A stretch of 64,000 nt of DNA from WHSW01 sp963722175 (GTDB lineage Bacteria > Actinomycetota > Thermoleophilia > Solirubrobacterales > 70-9): positions 558,001-622,000 of the forward strand of contig CAVRKA010000004.1 of the NCBI GenBank assembly GCA_963722175.1. Direction: 5' to 3'. Positions 22,353 to 31,500 of this stretch are shown in pieces. A program made the translations under genes and the position numbers. Each line of letters opens with the position of its first letter. Position 1 is the stretch's first letter. The notes beneath the pieces were generated by a model. The model saw only the letters and a list, made by a program, of their open reading frames with translations, was not told the DNA's origin and ran no database searches.

Positions 22353-23819
22353 CTACACGTTGACGGCGACGTACTTCGTCTCCAAGAACTCGTGGATGCC
22401 CTCGTTGCCGCCCTCGCGGCCGATCCCCGATTGCTTCACACCCCCGAACGGGGCCCCGGCATTGGAGACCATCCCCTGATTGAGGCCGATCATCCCGCTC
22501 TCGAGCTGCTCGCAGACGCGGAAGGCCCGCTTGACGTCGCGGGTGTAGACGTAGGCGACCAGTCCGTACTCGGTCGCGTTGGCGGCCGCGACCGCCTCCT
22601 CGTCGGAGGCGAAGCCCTTCACCGGGGCGACCGGGCCGAAGATCTCCTCACGGAGCAGCCGGGCCGAGTCGGGGACATCGGCGAGCACGGTCGGCTCGAA
22701 GAAGTAGCCGGCGCCGTCGACCGCCGAGCCGCCGACCAGGCAGGTGGCGCCCTGGTCGACCGCGTCGCCGACCAGCTCGGCGACCTTCTCGCGCTGGTCG
22801 GCGTCGATCAGCGGCCCGACGTCGATTCCCTCCTCTGTGCCGCGCCCGAGCTTCAGCGCGCCCATCCGCTGCGCCAGCTTCTCGGCGAACTCCCCCGCAA
22901 CACCCTCGGCGACGTGGAAGCGGTTGGCCGAGGTGCAGGCCTCGCCGATGTTGCGCATCTTGGCGATCATCGCGCCCTCGACCGCTGCGTCGATGTCGGC
23001 GTCGTCGAAGATCAGGAACGGGGCGTTGCCGCCGAGCTCCATCGAGACCTTGAGCACGTTGTCGGCGGCCTGGGCGATCAGCTGCTTGCCGACCTCCGTC
23101 GAGCCCGTGAAGGACAGCTTGCGGAGCCGCTCGTCGCCGATGATCGGCTTCGAGATCGCGCTCGACGAGGAGCCGGTGATCACGTTCAGGACCCCGGGCG
23201 GCAGCCCGCACTCCTCGAGCAGCTTCGCCAGCGCCAGCATCGAGAGCGGCGTCTGCTGCGCCGGCTTGGCGACCATCGTGCAGCCGGCCGCGATCGCCGG
23301 GCCGATCTTGCGCGTGCCCATCGCGTTGGGGAAGTTCCAGGGGGTGATGAAGTAACAGGGACCGATCGGCTGGCGCATGACCAAGACGCGCGAGGCTGCG
23401 TTGCCCGCGGTCTTGTAGTAGCCGTCGATCCGCAGCGCCTCGCCCGAGAACCAGCGGAAGAACTCCGCCGCGTAGGTGATCTCGGCCTTCGACTCGGCGA
23501 CCGCCTTGCCCATCTCGAGGGTCATCAGCAGGGCGAGCTCGTCCGCCTGGTCGGTCAGCGCCTCGAAGGCGCGGTGAAGGATCTCGGAGCGCTCGTTGGG
23601 GGCGCTCGTCGCCCACTCCGGCTGCGCGTCGCAGGCGGCGTCGAGCGCTGCCGTCGCGTCCTCGGGAGTCGCGTCGGCGATCTCGCAGATCGTCTCGCCG
23701 GTCGCCGGGTCCTCGACCGCGAGCGTCTCGCCGCCGCCGCCGTCGCGCCACTCGCCCCCGATCAGCAGCTGGCGCGGGGTCCGGTCGATCAGCCTCTGTT
23801 CGTCGTCGGAACGGCCCAT
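22353..23819 (-). CDS. gabD: NAD(P)-dependent succinate-semialdehyde dehydrogenase
   Basis: A 488-residue aldehyde dehydrogenase with the cofactor region (FITPWNFP), Glu motif (MELGGNAP), and catalytic Cys in GEACTSANRF near residue 290. The NAMGTRKIGPA and GSTEVGKQL segments match the succinate/glutarate-semialdehyde subfamily. It feeds succinate into the TCA cycle from 4-aminobutyrate or similar. The frame continues upstream to 24758 as antisense of the SpoIID gene; MGRSDDEQ at 23819 is the family start. It is divergent from SpoIID. Confidence 0.88.
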   Translation of the reverse strand: MGRSDDEQRLIDRTPRQLLIGGEWRDGGGGETLAVEDPATGETICEIADATPEDATAALDAACDAQPEWATSAPNERSEILHRAFEALTDQADELALLMTLEMGKAVAESKAEITYAAEFFRWFSGEALRIDGYYKTAGNAASRVLVMRQPIGPCYFITPWNFPNAMGTRKIGPAIAAGCTMVAKPAQQTPLSMLALAKLLEECGLPPGVLNVITGSSSSAISKPIIGDERLRKLSFTGSTEVGKQLIAQAADNVLKVSMELGGNAPFLIFDDADIDAAVEGAMIAKMRNIGEACTSANRFHVAEGVAGEFAEKLAQRMGALKLGRGTEEGIDVGPLIDADQREKVAELVGDAVDQGATCLVGGSAVDGAGYFFEPTVLADVPDSARLLREEIFGPVAPVKGFASDEEAVAAANATEYGLVAYVYTRDVKRAFRVCEQLESGMIGLNQGMVSNAGAPFGGVKQSGIGREGGNEGIHEFLETKYVAVNV

Positions 23820-23870
23820 TGCGCCTCCATTGAATCTCGTTTGCCGCAACCATGCTTTCCCTACGCTGTT

Positions 23871-23882
23871 CCCGTTAACGGG
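23871..23882. promoter_or_regulatory. 12-bp palindrome upstream of the SpoIID gene
   Basis: CCCGTTAACGGG is a perfect palindrome 9 bp before the SpoIID ATG, in the 72-bp gap to the divergent dehydrogenase gene. Candidate operator. Confidence 0.4.
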
Positions 23883-23891
23883 GGCGGGACG

Positions 23892-24977
23892 ATGACCGCG
23901 ATCACGCGAACAGCTCTGGCGTGCCTCGCTGCCGTGGCGCTCGTGGCGCCGCCGGCGGCCGGCGGCGCGTGGAAGGTCAGGGGCCACGGCTTCGGCCACG
24001 GCGTCGGCCTCTCGCAGTACGGAGCCTTCGGGTTCGCCGAGCACGGGCGCAACTACAGGCAGATCCTCGACCACTACTTCGTCCACACCGACCTCGGCCG
24101 CGCCGGCGGCGAGGTCCGCGTCCTGCTCGGCTCCGGGCAGGGGACGGTCGGCTTCAAGGGCGCCGGCAAGGGGTGCGGTAGGCGCCTCGATCGCCGCGAC
24201 CGCTACAGCTTCGGGGTCGAGTCGGGCCAGGTGGTCCTGCGCAAGCAGGGTGGCCGGCGGCTCGCCGGCTGCGGGGCCGAGGGAGAGGCGTCGACCGGAA
24301 TCAGGATCGACGGCCTCGGCCGCTACCGAGGCAGCCTTGTCGCGCGGGCGACGGGAGGGAACATCCTGGTCATCAACGAGCTCGGCTCGGAGGCGTACGT
24401 CAAGGGTGTGGTCGCGAACGAGGTCCCGTCGTCGTGGCCCGCCGCCGCGCTCGAGGCGCAGGCGGTGGTCGCTCGCTCCTACGGCCTCGCCACCGAGCGC
24501 ACCGGCCCGTTCGACCACTACGCCGACACGCGCAGCCAGGTCTACGGCGGCAAGGACTCCGAGACCAGGGAGACCAACCGTGCGGTCGAGGAGACGGCGA
24601 GGAAGATCGTCACCTACCGCGGCGACCCGGCGATCACCTACTACTTCTCGACCTCGGGCGGGCAGACCGAGAACTCGGAGTTCGGGTTCGCGGGCGGCAA
24701 CGCGGTTCCCTATCTGAAGTCGGTCGACGACCCGTTCGACGACGCGTCGCCGGTCCACAACTGGACCGAGAGCCTCTCCGACCAGCAGATGGAATCGAAG
24801 CTCGGCGGCCTCTTCGATGGCAGCCTGAAGCGGATCGAGGTCACGGCGACGGGCAAGTCGCCGCGGATCGTCACGGCCCGTGTGGTCGGCAGCGCCGGAT
24901 CGAGCACGGTGACCGGCGACACCCTGCGCTCGCGGCTAGGGCTGCGGTCGACCTGGGCCCGGTTCTCACGCCGATAG
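23892..24977 (+). CDS. Secreted SpoIID/LytB-domain protein
   Basis: A 361-residue protein with a signal peptide (residues 1-24). The GHGFGHGVGLSQYGA motif is placed N-terminally; it is usually near the C-terminus of SpoIID. The catalytic region is VVANEVPSSWPAAALEAQA, then ARSYGLA, with the conserved Glu of the lytic transglycosylase. It should act on peptidoglycan outside the membrane. Sporulation is not implied; SpoIID-like proteins occur in non-sporulating actinobacteria. GGGAC precedes ATG 23892. Confidence 0.85.
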   Translation: MTAITRTALACLAAVALVAPPAAGGAWKVRGHGFGHGVGLSQYGAFGFAEHGRNYRQILDHYFVHTDLGRAGGEVRVLLGSGQGTVGFKGAGKGCGRRLDRRDRYSFGVESGQVVLRKQGGRRLAGCGAEGEASTGIRIDGLGRYRGSLVARATGGNILVINELGSEAYVKGVVANEVPSSWPAAALEAQAVVARSYGLATERTGPFDHYADTRSQVYGGKDSETRETNRAVEETARKIVTYRGDPAITYYFSTSGGQTENSEFGFAGGNAVPYLKSVDDPFDDASPVHNWTESLSDQQMESKLGGLFDGSLKRIEVTATGKSPRIVTARVVGSAGSSTVTGDTLRSRLGLRSTWARFSRR

Positions 24978-25002
24978 TGAGGCCGGTAGCTTCCGTGCGC
25001 GG

Positions 25003-25473
25003 ATGGCAAGACAGCAGGACACGATCAGCCCCGAGGGCAAGGCCAAGGCCGAGGCCGAGCTCAAGCACCTGACCGAGGTCAAGCGGCCGGAGATCAGGAA
25101 GGCGATCAAGACGGCGCGTGATTTCGGCGACCTGTCGGAGAACGCCGAATACCACGCCGCCCGCGAGGCCCAGGGGATGAACGAGTCGCGGATCCGCGTG
25201 CTCGAGCATCAGCTGGCGAGCGCGGTGGTCGCGGAGGCCGCCTCGGGCGGCGTCGCCGGAGTGGGCTCGCAGATCAGCTACCGGGACGCCGAGAGCGGCA
25301 AGGTCACCGAGGTGACCCTGGTCCACCGGCTCGAGGCGGACCTCGCCGCCGCCAAGCTGTCGGTCGAGAGCCCGATCGGCGCGGCACTGGTCGGCGCCAG
25401 CCAGGGGGACGAGGTCAGCTTCGAGACTCCGCGCGGCGGGAGCAAGTCCCTCGAGGTGTTGTCGGTGGCCTAG
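25003..25473 (+). CDS. greA: Transcription elongation factor GreA
   Basis: A 156-residue protein. The N-terminal coiled coil carries the diagnostic DFGDLSENAEYHAAR tip with the catalytic acidic pair. The C-terminal FKBP-like domain contains SPIGAALVGASQGDEV. It enters the RNA polymerase secondary channel and stimulates cleavage of backtracked RNA. Length and motifs are normal. It is convergent with the GGDEF gene after 22 bp. Confidence 0.96.
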   Translation: MARQQDTISPEGKAKAEAELKHLTEVKRPEIRKAIKTARDFGDLSENAEYHAAREAQGMNESRIRVLEHQLASAVVAEAASGGVAGVGSQISYRDAESGKVTEVTLVHRLEADLAAAKLSVESPIGAALVGASQGDEVSFETPRGGSKSLEVLSVA

Positions 25474-25495
25474 CTGTAAGACCCGGGCGCGCCGC

Positions 25496-26542
25496 TCAGT
25501 CGGCCGCGACGAGCTGATCGCGGCCGCGGCCCTTGGCGGCGTAGAGGCGGGTGTCGGCGCGGGCGATCAGCCCGATCGGCGACTCCGAGCCGTCCCAGCA
25601 GGCGAGCCCCGCCGAGCAGTGCTGGCCCTCCGGGACCATCGTCCGCAGCCGCTCGACCACCTCGGCGGCGTATTCGAGCTCGCAGGCCGGCAGCAGCAGG
25701 GCGAACTCCTCGCCGCCGTAGCGGGCGAGGGTGTCGGACGGACGGACCGCGGCCGCCCACGTTTTCGCCAGCTCCTGCAGCAGCAGGTCCCCGGCGACGT
25801 GGCCGTACTCGTCGTTGAACTCCTTGAAGTGATCGAGGTCCAGCATCGCGACGCAGACGTGGCCTCCACGGCGGGCGCGCACCAGCTCGCGGTCGAGCTC
25901 CTCGAGCCAGGTGCGGCGGTTCGAGAGCCCGGTGAGCGGATCGGTGCGGGCCAGCTCGAGCGTCTCGATCAGCAGCGCTTCGCGCTCGACTTCGAGCTTG
26001 CGCCGCGATGAGACCAGCGCAGTGACCATCCCGGCGGCGATCGCAACGCCCGCCATCACCAGCAGCCAGTGTGCGGCGGCGTCGGTCCCCTCGGCCCCCT
26101 GCGGATGGGCGGCCAGCGCGACCGCGTAGACGGCGCCGGCGAAGACGAGCTGTGCGGCGGTCTGTGCCGGGGTGAAGAAGTAGGCGCTGAACACGGCGAC
26201 CCAGAGGATCAGCAGCGCGTAGGGCGAGCTCGCGTCGCCACCGTAGTAGACGCAGAGGCCGAGCAGGACCGAGCCCGACGCCGTCGAGATCTGGAAGAAC
26301 CATCCCGGCCACCGCTCCCGCCAGATCCAGAGAACCGGCGCCGCGACGACCCCGACCGCCGCCAGCGAGAGCATCACGGTCGTGTTCATCTCGGGCGGGT
26401 GCGGGAGCAGGAGGACCGAGAAGCTGACCAGCAAGGCGGCCGCGGCGTACATGAGCGCGGCGATCGGCGCCATCAGGGAACGGTCGTCAGCGGGCAGGGC
26501 AGCCCCGTTTGTCCGTGCTTTGAGCATGGTCCTGGACTGCAT
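25496..26542 (-). CDS. Membrane diguanylate cyclase (GGDEF)
   Basis: A 348-residue protein. Residues 25-175 contain about six membrane helices (MASE-like sensor), then a short coiled coil and a GGDEF domain (residues 195-345). The active-site loop is GGEEF, and an RxxD inhibitory site (RPSD) lies five residues upstream, so it is predicted to be catalytically active and product-inhibited. It makes cyclic di-GMP at the membrane. No EAL domain. It is a single gene, likely sensing a membrane or small-molecule cue. Confidence 0.93.
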   Translation of the reverse strand: MQSRTMLKARTNGAALPADDRSLMAPIAALMYAAAALLVSFSVLLLPHPPEMNTTVMLSLAAVGVVAAPVLWIWRERWPGWFFQISTASGSVLLGLCVYYGGDASSPYALLILWVAVFSAYFFTPAQTAAQLVFAGAVYAVALAAHPQGAEGTDAAAHWLLVMAGVAIAAGMVTALVSSRRKLEVEREALLIETLELARTDPLTGLSNRRTWLEELDRELVRARRGGHVCVAMLDLDHFKEFNDEYGHVAGDLLLQELAKTWAAAVRPSDTLARYGGEEFALLLPACELEYAAEVVERLRTMVPEGQHCSAGLACWDGSESPIGLIARADTRLYAAKGRGRDQLVAAD

Positions 26543-26592
26543 ATCGACCGATCGGGACCAATACGAAAGCCGTAGTTATCCGCAGATCCGGT

Positions 26593-27579
26593 TCAGCCGT
26601 CCGGGTAGGGCTGCACCGGGATTCCGTGGCCGGTCTCCCGCATCCCGAGCTCGTACGCGGCTGCGCCCTTGCACTCGAGCCGGCGCGCCGGGTGACCCTG
26701 GCGCTCGACGACCAGCGCGAGATCGCAGATCGAGCAGTTGAGCGTGTTGTGCTCGGGGCCGACCGGGTCCGCGTACACCCAGGCGACGAAGTTGGTCGGT
26801 TCCGAGCCGACGCGGCCCTCGACCCTGATGTCCTTTCCGGTGAGCTCGAACTCGCACTCGGTCGGTCGCTCACCGACCTCGGTCGAGCGGATCCGGTCGA
26901 GGCCGCCGAGCCGGTGGCGCTCGCCATCGAGCTCGAGGACGGCGTTGCCGATCCAGGGCGTGGTCAGCGGCCCGACCTTGATCCGGCCCAAGCCGGCGTC
27001 GAAGAACCCGTTGCCGCCGCCGAACTCGTTCGCCTGGATCCAGGTCCAACGCTCGGCGTGCTCGGCGCCCCAGTTGTGCCCGATCATCCCCGGCCAGCCC
27101 TCGAGCTCGATCCGCTCGCCGCCGACCGTGAGCGTGCCGGTGAACCGCGAGTCGGGATACGGCGAGAGCAGCTTCGTCTTCGGCAGCCGCGCCCGGTAGA
27201 GGAGGTCGTAGGGAAGGTGGCGAAAGGCCTCGGGCCCGTCGGTGAAGGTCAGGTCCCAGCTCACCTCGAGCTCGTCGGTCGTCGCCTTGCCGCTCGCCGT
27301 CCCGGGCCCCAGCTCCGCCTCGGCGACCCTGATGTAGGCCCCCGTCGGGGCCGTCACCCGATCGGCGCCGACCGTCACCTTGGTCGCCCGCGGCGGCGGC
27401 GCCGCGGCGTCGAAGAGGGTGAACCAGATCGATCCCGTGAGCTCGGCGCCGGGGCGCTTGTGGACCGTGTGCCGAATCCAGACCGCCCGGCCGCCCCCGG
27501 GTCGGGTGGCCTTGATGTAGAAGCTCTCGTAGTGGCCGGCGCCGCGGCCAATCCCGGGAAAGCGCGCCTCGGTCCGCAT
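26593..27579 (-). CDS. CrtC/AttH-like (tocopherol-cyclase fold) protein
   Basis: A 328-residue soluble beta-rich protein without signal peptide. The central WPGMIGHNWGAEHAERWTW segment resembles the conserved His/Trp core of the hydroxyneurosporene-synthase/AttH lipocalin-like family. A CSICDLAL segment near residue 285 may bind metal. Family members are assumed to act on isoprenoid or lipid-like substrates, but most are uncharacterised. No carotenoid gene is nearby. Assignment is motif-based and moderate. Confidence 0.6.
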   Translation of the reverse strand: MRTEARFPGIGRGAGHYESFYIKATRPGGGRAVWIRHTVHKRPGAELTGSIWFTLFDAAAPPPRATKVTVGADRVTAPTGAYIRVAEAELGPGTASGKATTDELEVSWDLTFTDGPEAFRHLPYDLLYRARLPKTKLLSPYPDSRFTGTLTVGGERIELEGWPGMIGHNWGAEHAERWTWIQANEFGGGNGFFDAGLGRIKVGPLTTPWIGNAVLELDGERHRLGGLDRIRSTEVGERPTECEFELTGKDIRVEGRVGSEPTNFVAWVYADPVGPEHNTLNCSICDLALVVERQGHPARRLECKGAAAYELGMRETGHGIPVQPYPDG

Positions 27580-27619
27580 CGCCGCGGAACCTATACGGGC
27601 CGCGGATCGCGTGCGGCCG

Positions 27620-29275
27620 CTACTGCTTCGGGATGACGATCTGGCCGCAGGTCGGGGTTGCCGCTGTCGCGGTCGAAGCGTCGCCCGTGTCGATCACCGG
27701 CTGGTCGTTGACGTCGAGCAGGTCGACCTTCACCGCGCTCTTCGAGACCTCGACCTGGGCGTAGCTGTACTGGTCCATCGCCGCGCAGGGCATCCCGAGG
27801 CCATCTGGCGGCGCAGGCTTGAAGAACAGGTCGTGGACCAGCGCGCCGGCGCTGGGATTGCCGACCGCGATGCTGATCTCATCGGAGAACGTCTCGGTCG
27901 CGACCGGGCCGGTGGTGATGTCCAGGATCCCTGAGTTCTGCGGAGGGTCGCACTCGAGGGTGCAGAACCGGGCGTCGTTGACGAGGTTCCCATGGTCGTC
28001 CGTGGTCAGGAAGACGACGTTCTTGACGTTGTCGCGCAGGTAGGCCAGCAGCGCCTTGCGCTCGGCCTCATAGCCCTCCCAGCGGTCGTAGGGGTTTGCG
28101 TAGAACTGCTGGATCGGGACCTCGTTGAAGATCACCTTGAACGTCGCGCTCGACTTCGCGATCGCCTGCTTGAACTTCGCCAGTTGCTTCGAGCCGAGCA
28201 TCGTCCGGCTCGGATCGTTGATCGAATTCAGGCACGCCTGGGACGGCGGGTTGCTGAACTGCGGGACGAGCGGAGCGAACGCGTCGCGAACACTCTGCGG
28301 CGCGGTCGGCGCGAGGTCCGGGTTGCCGCTGCCGGGCGGGTTGTCGCATACCCCCTGGTAGTCGGAGGCGCTGCTGCGGAAGCTGCGCTCGTCGAGGAAG
28401 AAGACCTCCAGGTTCTTGCCCCAGCGAACCTGGCGGTAGATGCCGTTCTGCTTGCTGTAGGTGACCGGGTTGTAGTCGATGAACGCCCGGACGCCGTCCT
28501 TGTAGAGCTTCTGGCCGTTGATGTCGGTGTTGCCCTGGTTCATGTAGGGGAACGAGTTCTCCTTCGGGGAGAAGTCGTTGATGAACTCGTGGTCGTCCCA
28601 GTGTGCGTAGTAGGCGGCCGAGCCGCGCGCCTTCGCCCACGGCTTCATCGCGAGGTTCATCTGGTAGTTGGCCCATTTCTGGGCGACGGTGATCGCGATG
28701 TCGGCGAGGGTGTAGCCGGGGACCGAGGTGTCCGAGTAGATCGTGTCGCCCATCAGGACGTTGAAGTCGTTCTTCTGCTTCCGGATCGCGTTCCAGACCT
28801 CGAAGTTGCCGAAGTGCGGCGTCGTTCCGCCCGGATCCGGGCGGGCGTCCTGGTCGCCGGTGAGCGCGAAGCGGATTTTCTCGTTGGCCTTCGCCTTCGG
28901 GGCGGTCGTGAACTTGCCCTTGTCCGACTTGCCGCCCTTGGCGGTGCACCAGCGGTACGTGTAGTCCGTGTCCGCGTCGAGCTTCTTGACCTTCGTCTGG
29001 ACCGTGAGGTCGTTGTCCTTCGAGGCCTTGACCTTGGCCGCCGAGTGGTCCGCGTCGCAGGCGCCGAAACCGCCTGTGCTCTTCAGCTGGAGATAGGTCG
29101 TCCCCTTCTTGTCGGCGTGCGCCCAGAGGATCGCCGAGTTCGAGGTGACGTCGGCGGCGGTGACCCCGTAGGAGAACTTCTTCGCCTTCGCGCCGGCGCC
29201 TGGGGCCGCGAGCAGCGTGGCGGCGGCGGCGAGTCCGAGGGTCACCGTCAGAAGGTCCCTGCGCTGCCGTGCCAC
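27620..29275 (-). CDS. phoD: PhoD-family alkaline phosphatase, Tat-type signal
   Basis: A 551-residue protein. The signal MARQRRDLLTVTLGLAA has twin Arg followed by DLL and a hydrophobic core, suggesting Tat export. An Ig-like N-terminal domain (residues 35-125) precedes the metallophosphatase domain with GDTIYSD, HWDDHEF, DERSFRSS and TTDDHGN, which carry the Ca/Fe ligands of PhoD. It hydrolyses extracellular phosphodiesters and monoesters, giving phosphate. It is divergent from the lytic transglycosylase gene by 24 bp. No Pho box was recognised. Confidence 0.9.
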   Translation of the reverse strand: MARQRRDLLTVTLGLAAAATLLAAPGAGAKAKKFSYGVTAADVTSNSAILWAHADKKGTTYLQLKSTGGFGACDADHSAAKVKASKDNDLTVQTKVKKLDADTDYTYRWCTAKGGKSDKGKFTTAPKAKANEKIRFALTGDQDARPDPGGTTPHFGNFEVWNAIRKQKNDFNVLMGDTIYSDTSVPGYTLADIAITVAQKWANYQMNLAMKPWAKARGSAAYYAHWDDHEFINDFSPKENSFPYMNQGNTDINGQKLYKDGVRAFIDYNPVTYSKQNGIYRQVRWGKNLEVFFLDERSFRSSASDYQGVCDNPPGSGNPDLAPTAPQSVRDAFAPLVPQFSNPPSQACLNSINDPSRTMLGSKQLAKFKQAIAKSSATFKVIFNEVPIQQFYANPYDRWEGYEAERKALLAYLRDNVKNVVFLTTDDHGNLVNDARFCTLECDPPQNSGILDITTGPVATETFSDEISIAVGNPSAGALVHDLFFKPAPPDGLGMPCAAMDQYSYAQVEVSKSAVKVDLLDVNDQPVIDTGDASTATAATPTCGQIVIPKQ

Positions 29276-29299
29276 GGCGCCAGCCTAACATGAGATCTG

Positions 29300-30760
29300 G
29301 TGCATGAGCAGGTGCGAGGCAGGGAATTCTTCGCCCGCGCCGCAGTCGGCACGCTGGCGCTCGTCGCGCTCGCCGCCGGCATCGCGGCCGTGGCGCTGGC
29401 GCTGGGAATCGGCGACCGCGAGCCGCTCGAGCTTCGCGTCGCGAGGGTGACGCTGGCCGCCAGCGCGGCCGCCGACCCCGATGCGGACCCATTGGCGTGG
29501 AAACCGTCGCGCCGGGAGGACTTCGAGGATCGCGCCGCCGCCGGACTCAGCCACGTGCTCTATGAGATGAGCCCCGGCGGGGTGGTCGCCTCGGCGCGTC
29601 GCACGGCGGCCTGGCGCGAGCCCATCGCGGCGGCCGCCGAGCGCCACGGTGTCGACGCCGACACGCTCGAGGCGCTGATCTTCCTCGAGAGCGCCGGGCG
29701 GCCGAACGTGATCGCCGGGCCGACCCCGGAGTCGGCGTCGGGGCTGGCCCAGATCCTGCCCTCGACCGCGACCGACCTGCTCGGGATGTCGGTCGACCTG
29801 CCCGCCAGCATCGCGATCACCGCGCGGATCTCACGCTCGCGCTCGCCGGCGCAGACCGATCGGCTCGAGGCCGCGAGGGCGGAGGTCGACCAGCGTTTCG
29901 CCCCCGAGGCGGCGATCGAGGGCGCCGCTCGCTACCTCGAGATCGCCGAGCGGCGCTTCGGCGGCGAAGACCTCGCGGTCGTCTCGTACCACATGGGGAT
30001 CGGCAATCTGGAGACCGTGCTCGAGGCGTTCGGCGGCGATCCCGGCTCCTACGCGGAGGTCTACTTCGACTCGGGTCTCGACCGGCACCAGGAGGCCTAT
30101 GAGTTGCTGAGCGGCTTCGGCGACGAGTCGGCGGACTATCTGTGGAAGGTGCTCGCCTCGCGCCGGATCCTCGATCGCTACCGCGACGATCCCGAGGCGC
30201 TGGCGGCGACCGCCGAGCTGGCGACCAACAAGGCGACGATGGAGGAGGTCTTTCACCCCGAGAACGAGACCCCGGTCTTCGGCGATCCGGACGCGATCGC
30301 CGAAGCGACCGACGACGGCGACCTGCTACCGCTTCCCGACCAGCCCGTGCTCGGCTGGGAGCCCGACCCCGACATCGGCGAGCTTGCCGCCGAGCTCGAC
30401 CAGTCGCCGGAGCTCTACCGCGCTCTGCGCCCCGAGGCGCTCGGGACGCTCACCTACCTCGCCGGCCTGGTGCGCAACATCAGCGATGCCGCCACCCCGC
30501 TGCAGGTGACGAGCGCCGTCCGCGATCGCGAGTACCAGGACCTGCTGGTCGGCGTCAACCCGGAGGCGACCAGCGAGTACTCGCTGCACACCACCGGGTG
30601 GGCCTTCGACATCCGTCGCGAATACGAGTCGCGCCGGCAGGCCGAGGCGTTCCAGTTCGTGCTCGACCGCCTCCGCGCGCTCGAGCTGCTCGACTACGCG
30701 ATCGAGCCCGGCGCGATCCACGTCACGGTCTCGAACCGCGGCGCCGAGCTGCTTCGCTAG
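29300..30760 (+). CDS. Lytic transglycosylase (SLT) fused to M15-like carboxypeptidase domain
   Basis: A 486-residue protein. A membrane anchor or signal occupies residues 12-35. The SLT domain at about 115-270 contains the catalytic Glu in FLESAGRPN and GLAQILPSTA. The C-terminal domain (about 385-485) has SLHTTGWAFDIRR and AIHVTVS, the zinc-binding pattern of M15/VanY D,D-carboxypeptidases. One polypeptide could therefore cleave both glycan and peptide bonds of peptidoglycan. GTG start. Confidence 0.85.
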   Translation: MHEQVRGREFFARAAVGTLALVALAAGIAAVALALGIGDREPLELRVARVTLAASAAADPDADPLAWKPSRREDFEDRAAAGLSHVLYEMSPGGVVASARRTAAWREPIAAAAERHGVDADTLEALIFLESAGRPNVIAGPTPESASGLAQILPSTATDLLGMSVDLPASIAITARISRSRSPAQTDRLEAARAEVDQRFAPEAAIEGAARYLEIAERRFGGEDLAVVSYHMGIGNLETVLEAFGGDPGSYAEVYFDSGLDRHQEAYELLSGFGDESADYLWKVLASRRILDRYRDDPEALAATAELATNKATMEEVFHPENETPVFGDPDAIAEATDDGDLLPLPDQPVLGWEPDPDIGELAAELDQSPELYRALRPEALGTLTYLAGLVRNISDAATPLQVTSAVRDREYQDLLVGVNPEATSEYSLHTTGWAFDIRREYESRRQAEAFQFVLDRLRALELLDYAIEPGAIHVTVSNRGAELLR

Positions 30761-31095
30761 GCGTGCTCGGCCTCGAGCACCTCGGCCGCGGCGCGGCTGA
30801 CGGTGACCGTGCCGGTAGCCGCCTCGAGCTGCTCCATCTTGATCTCGCCGAGCTCCTCGCGCACGAACTCGGCCGCGAGATCGGCGGAGCGCTCAGCGGC
30901 CTCGCGGTCGCTGCAGATCGTCACCGTGAACACCCTCGTCTCGCCACCGCGGTCGGGCCCGGCGTCGATCGCGTGGTAGGCGACAAAGCCCGGCATCCCC
31001 TCGAGCCGCGTCGCGAAGAGCTCGTCCACCTTGTGCATCAGCTCGTCGACGCGCTCAGCCTCGACGTCGTACTTGCGCACGCTTGCGTACATCAT
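30757..31095 (-). CDS. Small dimeric alpha/beta-barrel (ABM-like) protein
   Basis: A 112-residue protein with the beta-alpha-beta-beta-alpha pattern of the antibiotic-biosynthesis monooxygenase superfamily (MMYASVRKYDVEAERVD, MPGFVAYHAIDAG, ETRVFTVTICSDREAAE). Proteins of this shape include heme-degrading and stress-response enzymes, but catalytic residues cannot be assigned. GGAG lies upstream of ATG 31095. Its stop overlaps the transglycosylase end by four bases. Confidence 0.7.
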   Translation of the reverse strand: MMYASVRKYDVEAERVDELMHKVDELFATRLEGMPGFVAYHAIDAGPDRGGETRVFTVTICSDREAAERSADLAAEFVREELGEIKMEQLEAATGTVTVSRAAAEVLEAEHA

Positions 31096-31161
31096 TCCTC
31101 CATTCGCTCGCTCAGACTCCGGGCCAGGCCGACACTACACCGGCGGCAGAGGCGTAGATGG

Positions 31162-31485
31162 CTAGGGGGCCTCGTCGGACTCCTCGTCCGATGACTCCTC
31201 GAGCCGGCGCCCGACCGCAAGCCGCCAGACCGCGAGCCCGACCGCGACCCCGGCGGCCGCGAAGAGGACGATCACGAGCACGGGAAAGCCGTCGTCCTCC
31301 GAATCGGAGCTGTTGGTGGTGTTCGTACTCGGCGTGCTCTGGTCGCCGCCCGATCCGGGGAGGTCGAGGTCGTACTCCTCCTCGGCGCCCTGGGCGAAGG
31401 CGAGGCTCGGCGCGATCACGACCGGGGTCCAGAGCAGGCACAGCGCCGCCAGGATCAGCGAGGTCCATTTCGCCATCTTCGTCAT
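31162..31485 (-). CDS. Small membrane protein with signal peptide
   Basis: About 107 residues: a signal peptide (ending SLAFA), a short acidic Ser/Thr-rich extracytoplasmic segment (DQSTPSTNTTNSSDSEDD), a membrane helix (about 70-92), and an acidic cytosolic tail (ESSDEESDE). ATG 31485 is supported by GGGGAG. It lies just downstream of ychF. No family recognised. Confidence 0.65.
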   Translation of the reverse strand: MTKMAKWTSLILAALCLLWTPVVIAPSLAFAQGAEEEYDLDLPGSGGDQSTPSTNTTNSSDSEDDGFPVLVIVLFAAAGVAVGLAVWRLAVGRRLEESSDEESDEAP

Positions 31486-31500
31486 CAGCACTCCCCGGAC

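Noticed and set aside
22392..24977. Very long plus-strand open frame covering the aldehyde dehydrogenase gene
   Set aside because: Only the part from 23892 is protein-like (SpoIID). The rest is antisense to gabD and Arg/Asp-rich.
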